In this document: positions 10,654 through 23,363 of the stretch, piece by piece
Layout of the letters: the number at the start of each line of letters is the position of its first letter
Numbering within the stretch: position 1 is the first letter of the stretch
Source of the DNA: Pictodentalium vernedei
Taxonomy: Eukaryota; Mollusca; Scaphopoda; Dentaliida; Dentaliidae
Length of the DNA stretch: 64,000 nt
NCBI GenBank assembly: GCA_031216915.1
Contig: CM062297.1
Coordinates: forward strand, 540,910,971-540,974,970
Direction of reading: 5' to 3'
The notes under the pieces: generated by a model
The model's database searches: none
The model's input: only the letters and a program-made list of their open reading frames with translations
Told to the model about the DNA's origin: nothing
Translations under genes and position numbers: made by a program

Positions 10654-12907
10654 ATCACTGAAGGTGATTAATACCCCCGCTTTGGGTTTTTAGAGGAATG
10701 CACTTCTGATCATGTAGGCAAAGGCCATAAGGAAATGTATACATAAAGATCATTTTTTGTTGTTGAAATTTGTATTTGCATGTGGCCTTCCACAGAACAG
10801 CACTGAATACTTAAAGAGCCCACACATATATGGTTTACATTTGGAAAAACACATTTACAATGTGCAACATGTATTCAAAATCGGTTCATTATTGTAGGAG
10901 GAGTTGCACACACAAGAATCCCATTTGAAAACCCATAATAAATCCAAGTTAAAGGGAGATAACCTGGTTAAAATTGTCGCAGATCAAAAATTTGGGAATA
11001 TGCGTATGTTCACTTAGTTGTGATAATGTTTGAAAGGTTTCGTCAAAATTGATTGATAAATGTAGGAGGAGTTGCATGCACAAGAATTTCATGTAGAAAC
11101 CCATAATAAATCGAAGTTAAAGGGAGATAACCTAGTTAAAATTGCCACAGCTCAAAAATTTTGGAATATGTGCAAGTTTACTTAGTAGTGATGATGTCTG
11201 TAAACTTTTGTCCAAATTGATTGATAAATGTAGGAGGAGTTGCGCACACAAGAATTTCATGCAGAAACCCATATTAAATCAAAGTTCAAGAGAGATAACC
11301 TGGTTAAAATTGTCGCAGATCAAAAAGTTTGGAATATGCACATGTTCACTTAGTAGAGATGATGTTTGAAAGGTTTCATCAAAATCGGTTCATTAATGTA
11401 GGAGGAGTTGCACACACAAGAATTTGTTTGAACGGAAAGACATAATAAATCTAAGTCAAAGGGAGATAACCTGGTTAAAATTGTCACAGATCCAAAATCT
11501 TGGAATATGCGCATGTTCACTTAGTAGTGATGATGTCTGAAAAGTTTTGTCCAAATTGATTGATAAATGTAGGAGGAGTTGCGCACACAAGAATTTCATG
11601 TAGAAACCCATATTAAATCAAAGTTCAAGAGAGATAACCTGGTTAAAATTGTCGCAGATTAAAAAGTTTGGAATATGCACATGTTCACTTAGTAGAGATG
11701 ATGTTTGAAAGGTTTCATCAAAATCGGTTCATTAATGTAGGAGGAGTTACGCACACAAGAATTTGTTCGGATGGAAAGACACAATAAATCTAAGTCAAAG
11801 GGAGAAAACCTGGTTAAAATTGTTGCAGATCAAAAATCTTGGAATATGCGCATGTTCACTTAGTAGTGATGATGTCTGAAAAGTTTTGTCCAAATTGATT
11901 GATAAGTGTAGGAGGAGTTGCACGCACAAGAATTTCATGTAGAAACCCATAATAAATCTAAGTTAAAGGGAGATAACCTAGTTAAAATTGCCACAGCTCA
12001 AAAATTTTGGAATATGCGCATGTTCACTTAGTAGTGATGATGTCTGTAAACTTTCGTCCAAATTGATTGATAAATGTAGGAGGAGTTGCGCACACAAGAA
12101 TTTCATGCAGAAAGCCATATTAAATCAAAGTTCAAGAGAGATAACCTGGTTAAAATTGTCGCAGATCAAAAAGTTTGGAATATGCACATGTTCACTTAGT
12201 AGAGATGATGTTTGAAAGGTTTTATCAAAATCGGTTCATTAATGTAGGAGGAGTTGTGCACACAAGAATTTGTTCGAACGGAAAGACATAATAAATCTAA
12301 GTTAAAGGGAGATAACCTGGTTAAAATTGTCACAGATCCAAAATCTTGGAATATGCGCATGTTCACTTAGTAGTGATGATGTCTGAAAAGTTTTGTCCAA
12401 ATTGATTGATAAATGTAGGAGGAGTTGCGCATACAAGAATTTCATGCAGAAACCCATATTAAATCAAAGTTCAAGAGAGATAACCTGGTTAAAATTGACG
12501 CAGATTAAAAAGTTTGGAATATGCACATGTTCACTTAGTAGAGATGATGTCTGAAAGGTTTCATCAAAATCGGTTCATTAATGTAGGAGGAGTTGCGCAC
12601 ACAAGAATTTGTTCGGATGGAAAGACACAATAAATCTAAGTCAAAGGGAGAAAACCTGGTTAAAATTGTCGCAGATCAAAAATCTTGGAATATGCGCATG
12701 TTCACTTAGTAGTGATGATGTCTGAAAAGTTTTGTCCAAATTGATTGATAAATGTAAGAGGAGTTGTGCACACAAGAATTTCATGTCCGGAAAGACGTAC
12801 GGACGGACGTACGGATGGATGGACAGACGGACGGACGGACGGACGGACGTACGGACGTACAGGGCGATTCCTATATAGCCCCCACTTCTTCGAAGCGGGG
12901 GTATAAA
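10654..12907 (+). mobile_element. HINE-I with 168-171-bp monomers
   Basis: 5' hairpin ATCAC-TGAAG-GTGAT (10654-10668), then TAATACCCCCGCTT. About 11-12 monomers follow at a period of roughly 167-171 bp (GTAGGAGGAG at 10895, 11062, 11230, 11398, 11569), with conserved GGGAGATAACCTGGTTAAAA and ATGTTCACTTAGTAG. A GGACGGACGTACGG tract comes next, then the 3' hairpin CCCCCACTTC-TTC-GAAGCGGGGG ending in TATAAATATG. The 3' AAGCGGGGGTAT is the inverse of the 5' ATACCCCCGCTT. Inserted in DIRS-1. Confidence 0.75.
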
Positions 12908-13499
12908 TATGAAGACACAAGGCTTTGTTGCATCAGAATAACTCCCAATTAACATTAGTTAAGACTGAGATATATATACTAGGTCTGGAAAGAATTTTAA
13001 AAGGTACAAACGACCACAAAATTCCTTTCCATAAAGACAATGCATCACAGTACTTAAAATTAAAGTACATAAGACCATGAGACTAAATTCGCTCTGACTA
13101 AGAAATTATCTTCTCAATTGCGTCCGAGTGAACAGCTAAATGATGAAGGTAAGGCTAAAACTAGCATCTTAGCCTGCTCAATCAACGCAGAGGAACTCTC
13201 CACATCCTCCCCTGTTGTTTTTAAAAGTATGTGAACAATCACAAATGATTAAAAATACACAGGAAGAAGATAAGAAACCGAATTACTTTTTCCCACAGGA
13301 AGTTAAATATGGTGTCGTCTACACAATCGAAGACCTCTGACACCTGTGTAGACTTAACCGGAAAGGGATCTTATTACCCTGCTCTTTACCCGGATGAAGT
13401 CAGCGTCCAACTACATTAGCGGTTTCTCTTAATTGCTCGCAGCATTTTGATTCACTGGAACAAGTTCAAGGAAATGATAATGTATGGTATCTATATCAT

Positions 13500-15297
13500 C
13501 CAAGAGTTGTTCCAGAAGGAAAAGGTGACTGGACTAATTAAGCACCATGCAAAAGCTCAAGATTTGAGACTGACGTTGAGTGCTTCTGCCTTAGCAGGAA
13601 TACTGCGATTAGCTGCGCAACTGCGACAGCAAGTCCGTTACAGAGGCCTGAGGAGCAGCGGTCATGAATAGCCTCTTCGCCAGCTGCTCCTAGAACAGGG
13701 ATTCCAATATAGTTATTACTGCAGACAACCCAATGAATGAAGCCTCATCTCCTTGGCTACTAGATGGTGCGACTTTCTTCACAAAAGATGGACCTTTTGA
13801 TGATGCAGACTGGAAATCCTGAGTCACTTAGCCAAGGTGCGGTCAGGAGTGCTTGGTAGATGCTAAAGAAGCAAAACTGTAGCCGTCCCCGGCTAAGAAT
13901 TGAACTAAGCGTACCGGACAATAGCTATGTACGTAAGCTCTGACTGATGCAAGTTCCTACCAACAACACCCGGCTCCAGATGTTGTTGAAAGAGAGAAGG
14001 GTCTCCCTCTTGCTCGCAGTCTGGAGAGACCTAGACGAGCGTACCTCAGAACTTGCTGTCTTCTTCCTTCCATCAACACTGGGTGAGCATGATTGGATTA
14101 AACAGTGCTCGCTACACCCTTATTCTCTCTCGACCGCCACTGACATACCCGGGATCACATCACCCACATACTAGTGAGATCTGCCGGTTGAGCTAGTTGT
14201 AGACAAGGGACGTAAACCTCTTTGAAGCCTTGCCCTTGTCTAAAATCATTGAGCACTTTTCCACTAGCTCTAAATACAACGCATATGCGACACATCCGGA
14301 GTCACGGTCCTCGTATTCAATCTTAACCGTTTCACCGGCGTCAGGAAACTGAAACCACTCATCGGGTTTTATAGCCCTGTGCAATATAAAGATCACTTTG
14401 TCCATTATGTAGAGGAAACCATAAGACTAGCCGACCCCGGCTGCCTATTAGACAGGACATTCCGGACAGGAGGCATGGACGTATACTCAGAGTGCCGAAA
14501 GTTCCTACCAACAACATCTGTCCCCAGATGATGCTGTAAGAGAGAGAGGCCTCTCTCTTGCTCGCGGTCCTGGATGACATGGACAAGCTTACCTAAGAAC
14601 TTGCCGGTTTCCTCCTTCCGTCGTCGCTGGGTGAGCATAATTGCAGATCATATTGTTCGCTCCACCCTATATCATCTCCTAGCCTGGATCGTATACACCC
14701 GGCATCACAGTTCTCAGAGGCCTGAGTAACTACTTCACCGGTCGAGCTAACTGGCGACAACGGACTTGTGCGGTCGTGTGTGCTTTTCGAACATAGAGGA
14801 AGCTGTAAGACTGGCCAATCCCGAAGTCTATGGAAGGAGCATCCCGTGGACGTAAGTTCCAACTGACACAAGTTCCTACCAACAACCTCTGACCCCAGAT
14901 GTTGTTATAAGAGAGAGAGGCCTCTCTCTTACTCGCGATCACGGAAGACCTGGACGAGCATACCTCAGAACTTGTCTACTTCCTCCTTCTCGTGCTTCCT
15001 CCTGTCCGCCGTCGCAAGGTGAGCATGTTCGTATATTTATAGTGCTCACTACACCCTTATTCCTCTTCTCGACCACTACGGATATATCCGGCATCACATC
15101 ACCCACATACCAGTGAGATCTGCCGGCTGAGCTAGTTAGCGACAAGGTCGTCAATCCTACTAAAGATCTAGGCACTTGTCTAATTCCTTGAGCACTTTTG
15201 CCGCTAGCTCTTCATTGATTTGCGATGATGGCAGCACATTCCCTGACGGCGTCATGAAGTCACACCTGTTCTTGTTCCTCTGTAAATAGAAACTGAA
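13500..15297 (-). pseudogene. DIRS-1 gag relic, distal part, internally triplicated
   Basis: Minus-strand similarity to the DIRS-3 and DIRS-2 gag genes in pieces. 13580-13660 matches the region around the conserved GCAAGTCCGT segment. 13760-13900 matches the segment near TAGCCAAGGTGCGGTC. Three tandem, divergent copies of the Ser/Arg-rich region start near 13965, 14505 and 14875, each with the CCAGATG and GAGAGAGAGGCCTCTCTCTT phrase. The end at 15180-15297 matches the gag part that includes TTGAGCACTTTTGCCGCTAG. No long reading frame survives. The homology is seen; function is lost. Confidence 0.65.
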
Positions 15298-18200
15298 CAA
15301 GAGGGATGTTACATCCCAACGCTCACCTACATTCGCGCTTGATAATGTCGTTCCAATGTAACATGCCTAATATTTAGTTAATATAAATCATTAACTAGGC
15401 ATCAAATGATTAATATGGTTTATGTGATGGCTTTGGAAAGTCTATATTTCTGCATTTATTATATATCAATTCAACATAGAATCATTGGATATAAAAGCAT
15501 TTTTTTCTTTTAGAAATGTTTATGATTAAGAATATGAATCGTGAGGCCAGATATTAAATCATAAATAAGAATTAGGAAAGGCTTTCATAAATTTATTTTT
15601 TACAAAATAAAAATACATCAGATCAAAAAAAAAATAAAATAGGAGGTGCAAAATGGCATTATGTAATGAAGAATCACTGAAATTGTAATTGTACATTCAT
15701 TGGTTAAAGAGGAGTTGCGGAAAAACATTCGCTCAAGAAAGTGACTATAAGTCCCAACAAAAATACATCACATCAATAAGCCTTAATGGTACTAGTAACA
15801 AGTATGAGAAAGTATTGAATAAAAAAAGAAAGTTAAAAAAAAATTTTTTTAAAGAAAGTGAATATAAGTCCCAACAAGAGGGATGTTACATAAGAATTAC
15901 GAAAGGCTTTCATAAATTTATTTTTTACAAAATAAAAATACTTCAGAACAAAAAAAAATAAAATAGGAGGTGCAAAATGGCATTATGTAATGAAGAATCA
16001 CTGAAATTGTAATTGAAGTACATTCAATGGCTAAAGAGGAGTTGCGGAAAAACATTCGCTCAAGAAAGTGACTATAAGTCCCAACAAAAATACATCACAT
16101 CAACAACTAAAATAAGCCTTAATGTTACTAGTAACAAGTATGAGAAAGTATTAAATAAAAAAAGAAAGTTAAAAAAGAATTTTTTTAAAGAAAGTGAATA
16201 TAAGTCCCAACAAGAGGGATGTTACATCCCAACGCTCACCTACATTCGCGCTTGATAATGTCGTTCCAATGTAACATGCCTAATATTTAGTTAATAGAAA
16301 TCATTAACTAGGCATCAAATGATTAATGTGGTTTATGTGATGGCTTTGGAAAGTCTATATTTCTGCATTTATTATATATCAATTCAACATAGAATCATTG
16401 GATATATATATAAAAAAAAAAAATCAGTTATATTTCTGCTTACAGTAGGGTAATACCTAAAGTAGTTTTTGAAAAGACAAAAATAAAGAGTAATGATAAG
16501 TGAAAGCACCACAATGTGCACAAAAGATGACTTTAATGCAAAATCTTAAACCTAAACACAAATTCTTACAAGTTTTGGCAGGAAATCAGACTCAAATTCC
16601 TCAAATATGCATGTAACGAGGGTTAAATATTACTGCAATGGAGTTCAGTAACCCAAGTGTAGAATATCAATCGGCTGGAAAGACACATAGAAACACAAGT
16701 CACCTAAACAGAAACTAAGAACTTAAAATTGACTAAGTTCGAGGAAAGCATGGAAATTTTTACTGAAAGAAGAAGAAATTGCAGTTAAATTTCTGCATAC
16801 AGTCGGGTTAATATGTACAGTTGTTATTGAAATACGAAAATCAACAGTAATGAGAAGTTAAAACAGCACAATCTGCACAAAAGCTGACTTAACGCAAATT
16901 CTTACAAAACCTAAACGTAAATTCTTACAAGTTTTGGCTGAAAATTGTAGGTGAAATTTGAAAGAAAGTCGTAGTATCAGGGTTAAATAATGTGCTGATA
17001 GTCGCATACAACGTACATATGCAATATGAAAGGCCTGAGTCCAGTGATCTTTGAAAAAATAACCTTAACATTAAATCTTACAATATTGGACACACGGACG
17101 CCGACACTGACGCCCGCGGTCATCATATAAGCTCACCACTTGTAATAGAAGTAGGTGAGCTAATAAAAATACATCAGATAAAAAAATAAAATAGGAGGTG
17201 CAAAATGGCATTATGTAATGAAGAATCACTGAAATTGTAATTGAAGTACATTCATTGGTTAAAGAGGAGTTGCAGAAAAACATTTGTTCAAGAAAGTGAC
17301 TATAAGTCCCAACAAAAATACATCACATCAACAACTAAAATAAGCTTTAATGTTACTAGTAAAAAGTATGAGAAAGTATTAAATAAAAAAAAAAAGTTAA
17401 AAAAAATTTTTTTTGAAGAAAGTGAATATAAGTCCCAAAAATCCCCCTCAAATTCCTCAAATATGCATGTAATGTAATGAGGGCGCAACGTTACTACAAT
17501 GTAGTTCAGTAACCCATGTGTACAATATCAATTGCCTGGAAAGACACACAGAAACAGAACTCACCTTAACACAAACTTTTAGAACTTAAAATTGAGTAAG
17601 TCAGAGAAAAACGTGAACATTGTGACTGAAAAAAAGAAAAGAAATCAGTTAAATTTCTGCATATAGTAGGGTTAATACCTAAAGTAGTTATTGAAATGAG
17701 AAAATAAACAGTAATGAGAGGTGAAGGCACCACAATCTGCACAAAAGCTGACTTTAACGCAAATTCTTACAACACCTAAACGCAAATTCTTACAAGTTTT
17801 GGCAGAAAATTTTAGGTGAAATTTGGAAAAAAGTCGTAGTTATCAGGGTTAAATACTGTTCTGATAGTCCCCTACAACCTACATATGCAATATCAAAGGC
17901 CTGAGCCCACTGATCTTTGAGAAATTAACCTTAACATTAAATCTTACAATATTGGACACGCCGGACGCCGACGCTGACGCCCGAGGTCATGACAATAGCT
18001 CACCACTTCTAATAGAAGTAGGTGAGCTAAAAACCCCCCTCAAATTCCTCAAATATGCATGTAATGAGGGCGCAACGGTACCGCAATGTAGTTCAGTAAC
18101 CCATGTGTACAATATCAATTGCCTGGAAGGACACATAGAAACAGAACTCACCTTAACACAAACTTTTAGAACTTAAAATTGAGTAAGTCGGAGAAAAACA

Positions 18201-18985
18201 TGAACATTGTGACTGAAAAAAAAGAAAGAAATCAGTTAAATTTCTGAATTCAGTACGGTTAATACCTAAAGTAGTTATTGAAATGAGAAAATAAACAGTA
18301 ATGAGAGGTGAAGGCACCACAATCTGCACAAAAGCTGACTTGAACGAAAATTCTTACAACACCTAAACGCTAATTCTTACAACAAGTTTTGGCAGAAAAT
18401 CAGCCTCAAATTCCTCAAATATGCATGTAATGAGGGTTAAATATTACTGCAATGGGGTTCAGTAACCCAAGTGTAGAATATTAATCGCCTGGAAAGACAC
18501 ATAGAAACACAACTCACCTAAACACAACAAAGTTTTACAACTTAAAATTTACTAAGTCCGAGAAAAACATGAAAATTTTGACTGAAAAAAAAGAAAATTT
18601 CCGTTAAATTTCTGCATACAGTAGGGTTAATACCTACAGTTGTTATTGAAATATGAAAATCAACAGTAATGAGAAGTTAAAGCAGCACAATCTGCACAAA
18701 AGCTGACTTTAACGCAAATTCTTACAACACCTAAACGCAAATTCTTACAAGTTTTGGCAGAAAATTTTAGGTGAAATTTGGAAAAAAGTCGTAGTATCAG
18801 GGTTAAATACTGTTCTGATAGTCCCCTACAACCTACATATGCAATATCAAAGGCCTGAGCCCACTGATCTTTGAGAAATTAACCTTAACATTAAATCTTA
18901 CAATATTGGACACGCCGTACGCCGACGCTGATGCCCGAGGTCTTGACAATAGCTCACCATTTCTAATAGAAGTAGGTGAGCTAAA
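15298..18985 (+). mobile_element. HINE-H cluster inserted in the DIRS-1 gag relic
   Basis: Two 5' starts (about 15302 and 16211) begin with the hairpin GGGATGTTACATCCC, then GCTCACCTAC (15321-15330 in the first). Three 3' ends (hairpins at about 17130-17162, 17996-18029 and 18950-18983) carry GTAGGTGAGC, the exact inverse. Between them lie three copies of an A-rich 300-bp unit (about 15590, 15910, 17165) and longer monomers with GGGTTAATACCTAAAGTAG. The microsatellite before each hairpin is ACGCCGACGCTGACGCCC rather than ACGG. Gag similarity resumes at 18986, so the cluster is an insertion. Confidence 0.7.
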
Positions 18986-19175
18986 AACTATAGTGACATT
19001 GAGGACCAGCCGAGTCCCCTCCCCGCGACAGGACCGATAGTGTCCACTCGCCTAACACAAACCATGACGCCCGTCATTCAGATTACCAAATCTGGCACAT
19101 GGAGTAGAATTAGTGGTAGTACATCAACTAAACTCATTACAATGACCAAGTAAATAAAGGAAAGGTTTCCTCTAT
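18986..19175 (-). pseudogene. DIRS-1 gag relic, N-terminal part
   Basis: After the HINE-H 3' end, the sequence aligns loosely with the start of other DIRS gag genes (ACTATAGTGACATTGAGGAC against ATTAGAGTGACCCTCTGGTG in DIRS-2, and GTAGAATTAGTGGTAGTACA against CAAGAATTAGTGCGAGTACA). The cysteine-rich N terminus is no longer readable. Confidence 0.5.
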
Positions 19176-19299
19176 TTGCCATACTATTAGATAAATATAA
19201 TCATCTAAATACTAATATATGTCATTGTACCACCACCAAATCTACATATAATATAAGATAACATTAAAATATAATCAATGAAATAAATATATCCAAAAG

Positions 19300-20235
19300 A
19301 AAAACTCTTTAAAAAATAAAATAAAATTTGAAAAATTTTTCCTGATATAAGAGCCCAAGTTCCCAAAGGGAACGATGAGCCCAAAAAAGCCTAAGTGTGG
19401 ACAAAATTATAAAATCTGTGTAAAATTAACTACCACACTATCAGAATATTTAATGTTACTTACAACTGTTGTTCCTAAACAAAAATAGGAAACTACCTAG
19501 AGTAATGTAATGTAAACAAAACACCGGAATCAAGACCCCAGGCAACACGGCCCGAAGTCAGTAACAGAAACAAGACTATCCGATGTAAAGCAAGATCTTC
19601 CTCAGAAGAAAAAACGATACATCGGATGTATGATGCATGACCAAAACACCCGAACACCCTAAGGACCGTAACCCTGGGGATGTACAGAATAATCTTCTGT
19701 ATAAAACGTTAAACTCCCAATAAATTTTATAATTTTTTTTTTATTAAAACAAGCCAAAAAGCTTGGGAGCTTAACTGGGGGGGGGGGGGGGGGGGTGGGG
19801 GGGGGGGGGGCAACGGAAGGCAAGGAAGGAATACTAAATAAACAGTGGATAGATCATAATCATTCAATGATAACGTCAGGCTCATGCCCCAAAATTAGGG
19901 AACATGAACTAATTTTAATAAATATTATAAAATTACAGCCCTGAACATTTCAAACCACCGTTTCTTCTTTCCTTCATCCAGTTCTGTCCTTGGATTCACC
20001 AATTTAACCACTGATTTGTGTCTGGCATCATAATTAATTGAGATTTAAAAGCACAAATATCAGTTTGTTGTTAACTGACAAAGGCCAAATAAAGAATGAT
20101 TTATTGGCGCCAGATTCGGTGACTTCCTGGCGTCTGCACATGAGCGGAGGGTAAAATGTATGGAGGGCCATCCTTAAAACTGAGATTTACAAGCACAAAT
20201 AACAGTGAAGTGTAACTGTATTGAGGGCCAAACAA
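19300..20235 (-). other. DIRS-1 leader (5' untranslated region)
   Basis: Matches the leaders of DIRS-2 and DIRS-4: GAGCCCAAGTTCCC-AAA-GGGAACGATGAGCCC near 19352, then phrases on CAAGACCCCAGGCA and ACATCGGATGTATGATGCA. It holds a long G run at about 19779-19810. A second partial ITR copy (20096-20172) is present near its end and matches the left ITR of this element better than the true right ITR does. Confidence 0.65.
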
Positions 20236-20440
20236 AGAATGATAATTGCGCCAATTTCGAGACCTCCTTGACACTGCACATGCGCAGTGGAGTAAAATGT
20301 ATGGAGGGCCAGATAGGACTTCTAATTTTCGGTTTTTGCATGCAAATTTTGGGGATTGGGGGGGCAAAATTTGTGTTTGGCCCTAGATATTTTTGGGTTA
20401 GCACCAGCTAAGTCTGGGTCATTGGTTACAGTATAAAAAT
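20236..20440 (-). repeat. DIRS-1 right inverted terminal repeat
   Basis: Inverse of the ITR: AGAATGATAATTGCGCC, CACATGCGCAGTGGAG, then GGGGCAAAATTTGTGTTTGG, AGTCTGGGTCATTGG and the terminal CAGTATAAAAAT. The GC-rich palindrome seen in DIRS-3 is partly decayed here. Confidence 0.85.
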
Positions 20441-22985
20441 AGTTATTTTTTTTCTATGGGGAAGACCTTTGACCTTCACCTATGGGGATACACACTATTA
20501 ATGTAGTATGATGCGAAATGAAGAAGGAAAAATATTCCACCTCCACCAGCAAAACAGAGCGTGTTGACCACAGTGAAAAGCACAGCTTCATTCCTCAGGG
20601 TTCCCACAGGGAGGGTACCTCGATGGAATGATCACTGTTTTTAGCTGAATTCATATTCTATGTGTATCAGCTTAAAAAATAAATGAAACCCACAGGGTAT
20701 TTTAGTTAAAAAATCTTTTTCTGAGGTAATAGTGTTCAGTTCAGTCAAATCCTTTTTCTTTCATATATAATCTCCCCTGATACCCATCGCTGTTTGCTTT
20801 ATTATATTCACTGTCATGTTCGAGTGGCAGATTTTTATATAAAATATTGATAAATCTTATTCACTGGTATACTGTCAATACTGCTGGCTTGTTTTCAAAA
20901 TTTTGTGTAAGCCATTTATCGTTCCCCTATACTTGATTCAGATAACCTGTTACGTAACCTAAATATATATGTATCACAACTATGCTGATACATGAAATGT
21001 ATCATAGCAAAGCTCTTGCTCCTATGGGCAAGATACTGAAGAATAGAGATGAATCCTTAGGAACAATGAGGCTGCATTGCAGCAAATCAGATACAAATTA
21101 GTTGCAATTATAGCCTAATCTTGGCATGGGCTAGCATGCTACAGAAGAGTATGGCATCCCTATACAGCTAACATGACCATACTAGAGCATTCAACTTGGC
21201 AAACATTTTGCATGCCCTGGCAACAATTTTATTTCATTCGCATTGTTTTCATTTTAGGTAACCTCCATGCAAACGGCTGCTCACCTGATATCGACAGGCC
21301 TGTACAGAATGAGCGAGTCAGAATGCATTTAGTCCAAAGTAAAGGGTGAAGCCAGTGAAACCAAGTCATCGATAGAGTGAAACTGAATTGGAAGGCTTTA
21401 AAAAATGTGATCAACATCTTGTCCAGAATTAGTAATCACATTTCTTGAAATGCCTTTCTGCATTATCAGAGATGTGGAACCTAGAGCCAATTGGGAGGGG
21501 ACACTCAACCCTTGCCCCTCCCCCACCCTCTCTCTCTCCCACACACACCAAATCAAGACCCTTTTTAGAGGCCTGGTCATCACTATCTACTGTAAAAATG
21601 TCAATTTCTCAACTCAAACATGTTTTTTTAGAGGCCTGGTCATCACTATCTACTGCAAAATTGAGTGTGTACTAGTGACATCAATTTCTGTACCCAGTGT
21701 ATTTGTGTACACTGAGAACTAACTACTTTGTAAGTCTTTGTTAACCCTAACATAATTTTTATTTTCCATACCCTTCACTCTGAACAAGGTTTATAACCAA
21801 ATTGTGGAACATGCTCAGTGATGTTCCAATGAGGGGCTCTCAACTATGTTGTAGGGATTGAACTCAAGATAATAACAGTAAGATATTCTGATTCAGATTA
21901 CAATCCAGATAATATTTTTCTACTGACAAATGTTACAAAACCACCAGCTTTTAAAAACAGTTCCATAGTACATAATCTTCAAGAATGTAATCATATTCAT
22001 TGCAGAAGTCCCCGTATATGCTCTTTGTACATTTTGAAATTGTTGAATTCTCTTAGGCCTATCATGATTAATCAAGAAGTCGACTAATCATCAGAAAAAG
22101 CCCACAAGTGACTACAATTTCAAATTCGACGATTTCGGGTTTTCATCACTCATTTACTGCTAATTATTGGTTATTATCCTCCCCCATCGTATTCGTAAAA
22201 AGTATCAGAGGCTGATGAATATCAGAATACATTGTAACTGATATGGGAAAGAGGTATAAAGATACAACACATGACACCAGGTCTGGCATTCTAGAAAGCA
22301 CTGGAGCATTGGAGTATCATTTAAAACCTTCACAATTCCTTTTCGAGGCCTTATTCATATCATTAGCTACACCCAATAACAAACACAGTGGGCCACGACT
22401 TGCTATTCAGTACAATGGGAATTGCCAAGAGCGTTCCCTAGCCAAATCAGCCCCCATTGTTTTGATCCGAACTGTCCCTGCTATTTGACCCAAACCAACC
22501 TTCAGCGGCCAGGCCATAAGGCTGTCGAACGATTTCAGCCTGTCCTTATCTGAGTCAAACCGTACCCTGAGTATTCTGACCGACAACCCCCCCCACACCC
22601 CCCCCCCCCCCCCCCCCCACAAAGATTTTGAAATCACGACTGAGTGGTCACAACTTGGATTTTTGTGGAAAATGGGCAGGGAGAGGGAGGGGGGATTTCT
22701 TGTTTGGGCAAATGGCACGCATGTTTGTATTCTCTTAAAGGTTAAATAAACAATATTTTTTTAATGTTGATTGAAAAATGACCCCCCCCCCCCCCATATG
22801 CCATATGCCTACATGACTTTAAAGACCCCCCTGCCCCTCCCCAATTTCGATCTCCGGGCCTACTGCTTGTATTTCCAGGTTCTCTGTTCATAAGAGTACT
22901 GTCCGACACTTTTGGGATCAATTTTTCTGAAGCTAAGCAAGTGTTCGTAATTCTGATTTGTTTCACTTGTCTCAGTTTGCTCTTC
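20441..22985. other. No gene recognised; small repeats only
   Basis: Short frames only. Contains a tandem pair of TTTTAGAGGCCTGGTCATCA units (about 21563 and 21625), a decayed relative of the piggyBac MITE near 21739-21850 (TTAACCCTAAC and TTCCAATGAGGGG), and C-rich runs at about 22586-22618 and 22782-22795. Nothing else could be assigned. Confidence 0.45.
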
Positions 22986-23363
22986 ATCTTTTCTGAGGGA
23001 GCGCGGTGGCTCAGTAGGTAGAGGTGCAGGCTGCAAGCCGAGAGGTCCTCGGTTCGAATCCCACCTGTGGCAACCGCGTTGTGTCCTTGGGCAAGACACT
23101 TCATCTCCATTGCCCGCGTGGGGGCACGATGACGCCCTGTACTAAGGCGTACTGCACGTCGATGGTACGCATGTCTTCAACCAATCTAACCCTGCCTGTG
23201 CTGCAGTGCGGAGTTACGCTGTTGGAGAGCTGGCAGCTGCTCGGTGGTTCTCTCCGGGTACTCCGGCTTCCTCCACCCGTAAAACTGTCACGGTCATGAT
23301 TAGCCATTGTGCATAAATATGTGACCTTAAACATCAATAAATAAATAAATAAATCTTTTCCGA
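22986..23363 (+). mobile_element. Complete tRNA-derived SINE with target duplications
   Basis: Element 22997-23352. The head has a pol III A box (TGGCTCAGTAGG) and B box (GGTTCGAATCC) in tRNA-like spacing. The body contains GTGTCCTTGGGCAAGACACTT, a phrase found in conserved central domains of metazoan SINEs. The tail ends in ATAAATAAATAAATAAAT. Flanking 11-mers ATCTTTTCTGA (22986-22996) and ATCTTTTCCGA (23353-23363) differ at one base and are the target duplication. It is not a functional tRNA gene: the head runs into a SINE body with no acceptor-stem closure. Transposition would rely on a LINE sharing its tail. Confidence 0.85.

Larger units (their letters stand above)
10265..20440 (-). mobile_element. 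DIRS-1: decayed DIRS-type retrotransposon
   Basis: Bounded by inverted terminal repeats at 10265-10495 and 20236-20440, which share an element-specific stretch (CCAAAAATATCTAGGGCC and its inverse). Inside, on the minus strand, are a leader (about 19300-20235) and a heavily mutated gag relic (13500-15297 and 18986-19175). No RT, RNase H or recombinase is recognisable. HINE-I (10654-12907) and a HINE-H cluster (15298-18985) account for over half the length. It is therefore an old, dead copy. Confidence 0.75.

Noticed and set aside
6683-12907. CRISPR-like arrays
   Set aside because: Repeats are contiguous 165-171-bp monomers with no unique spacers, in a eukaryotic context.
22050-22140. Possible hAT end near AATCAAGAAGTCGACTAATC
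   Set aside because: Resembles hAT subterminal sequence, but no partner end or target duplication found nearby.
23001-23073. Functional tRNA gene
   Set aside because: A and B boxes are present, but the acceptor stem does not close, a SINE body and (AATA)n tail follow, and the whole is flanked by a target duplication.
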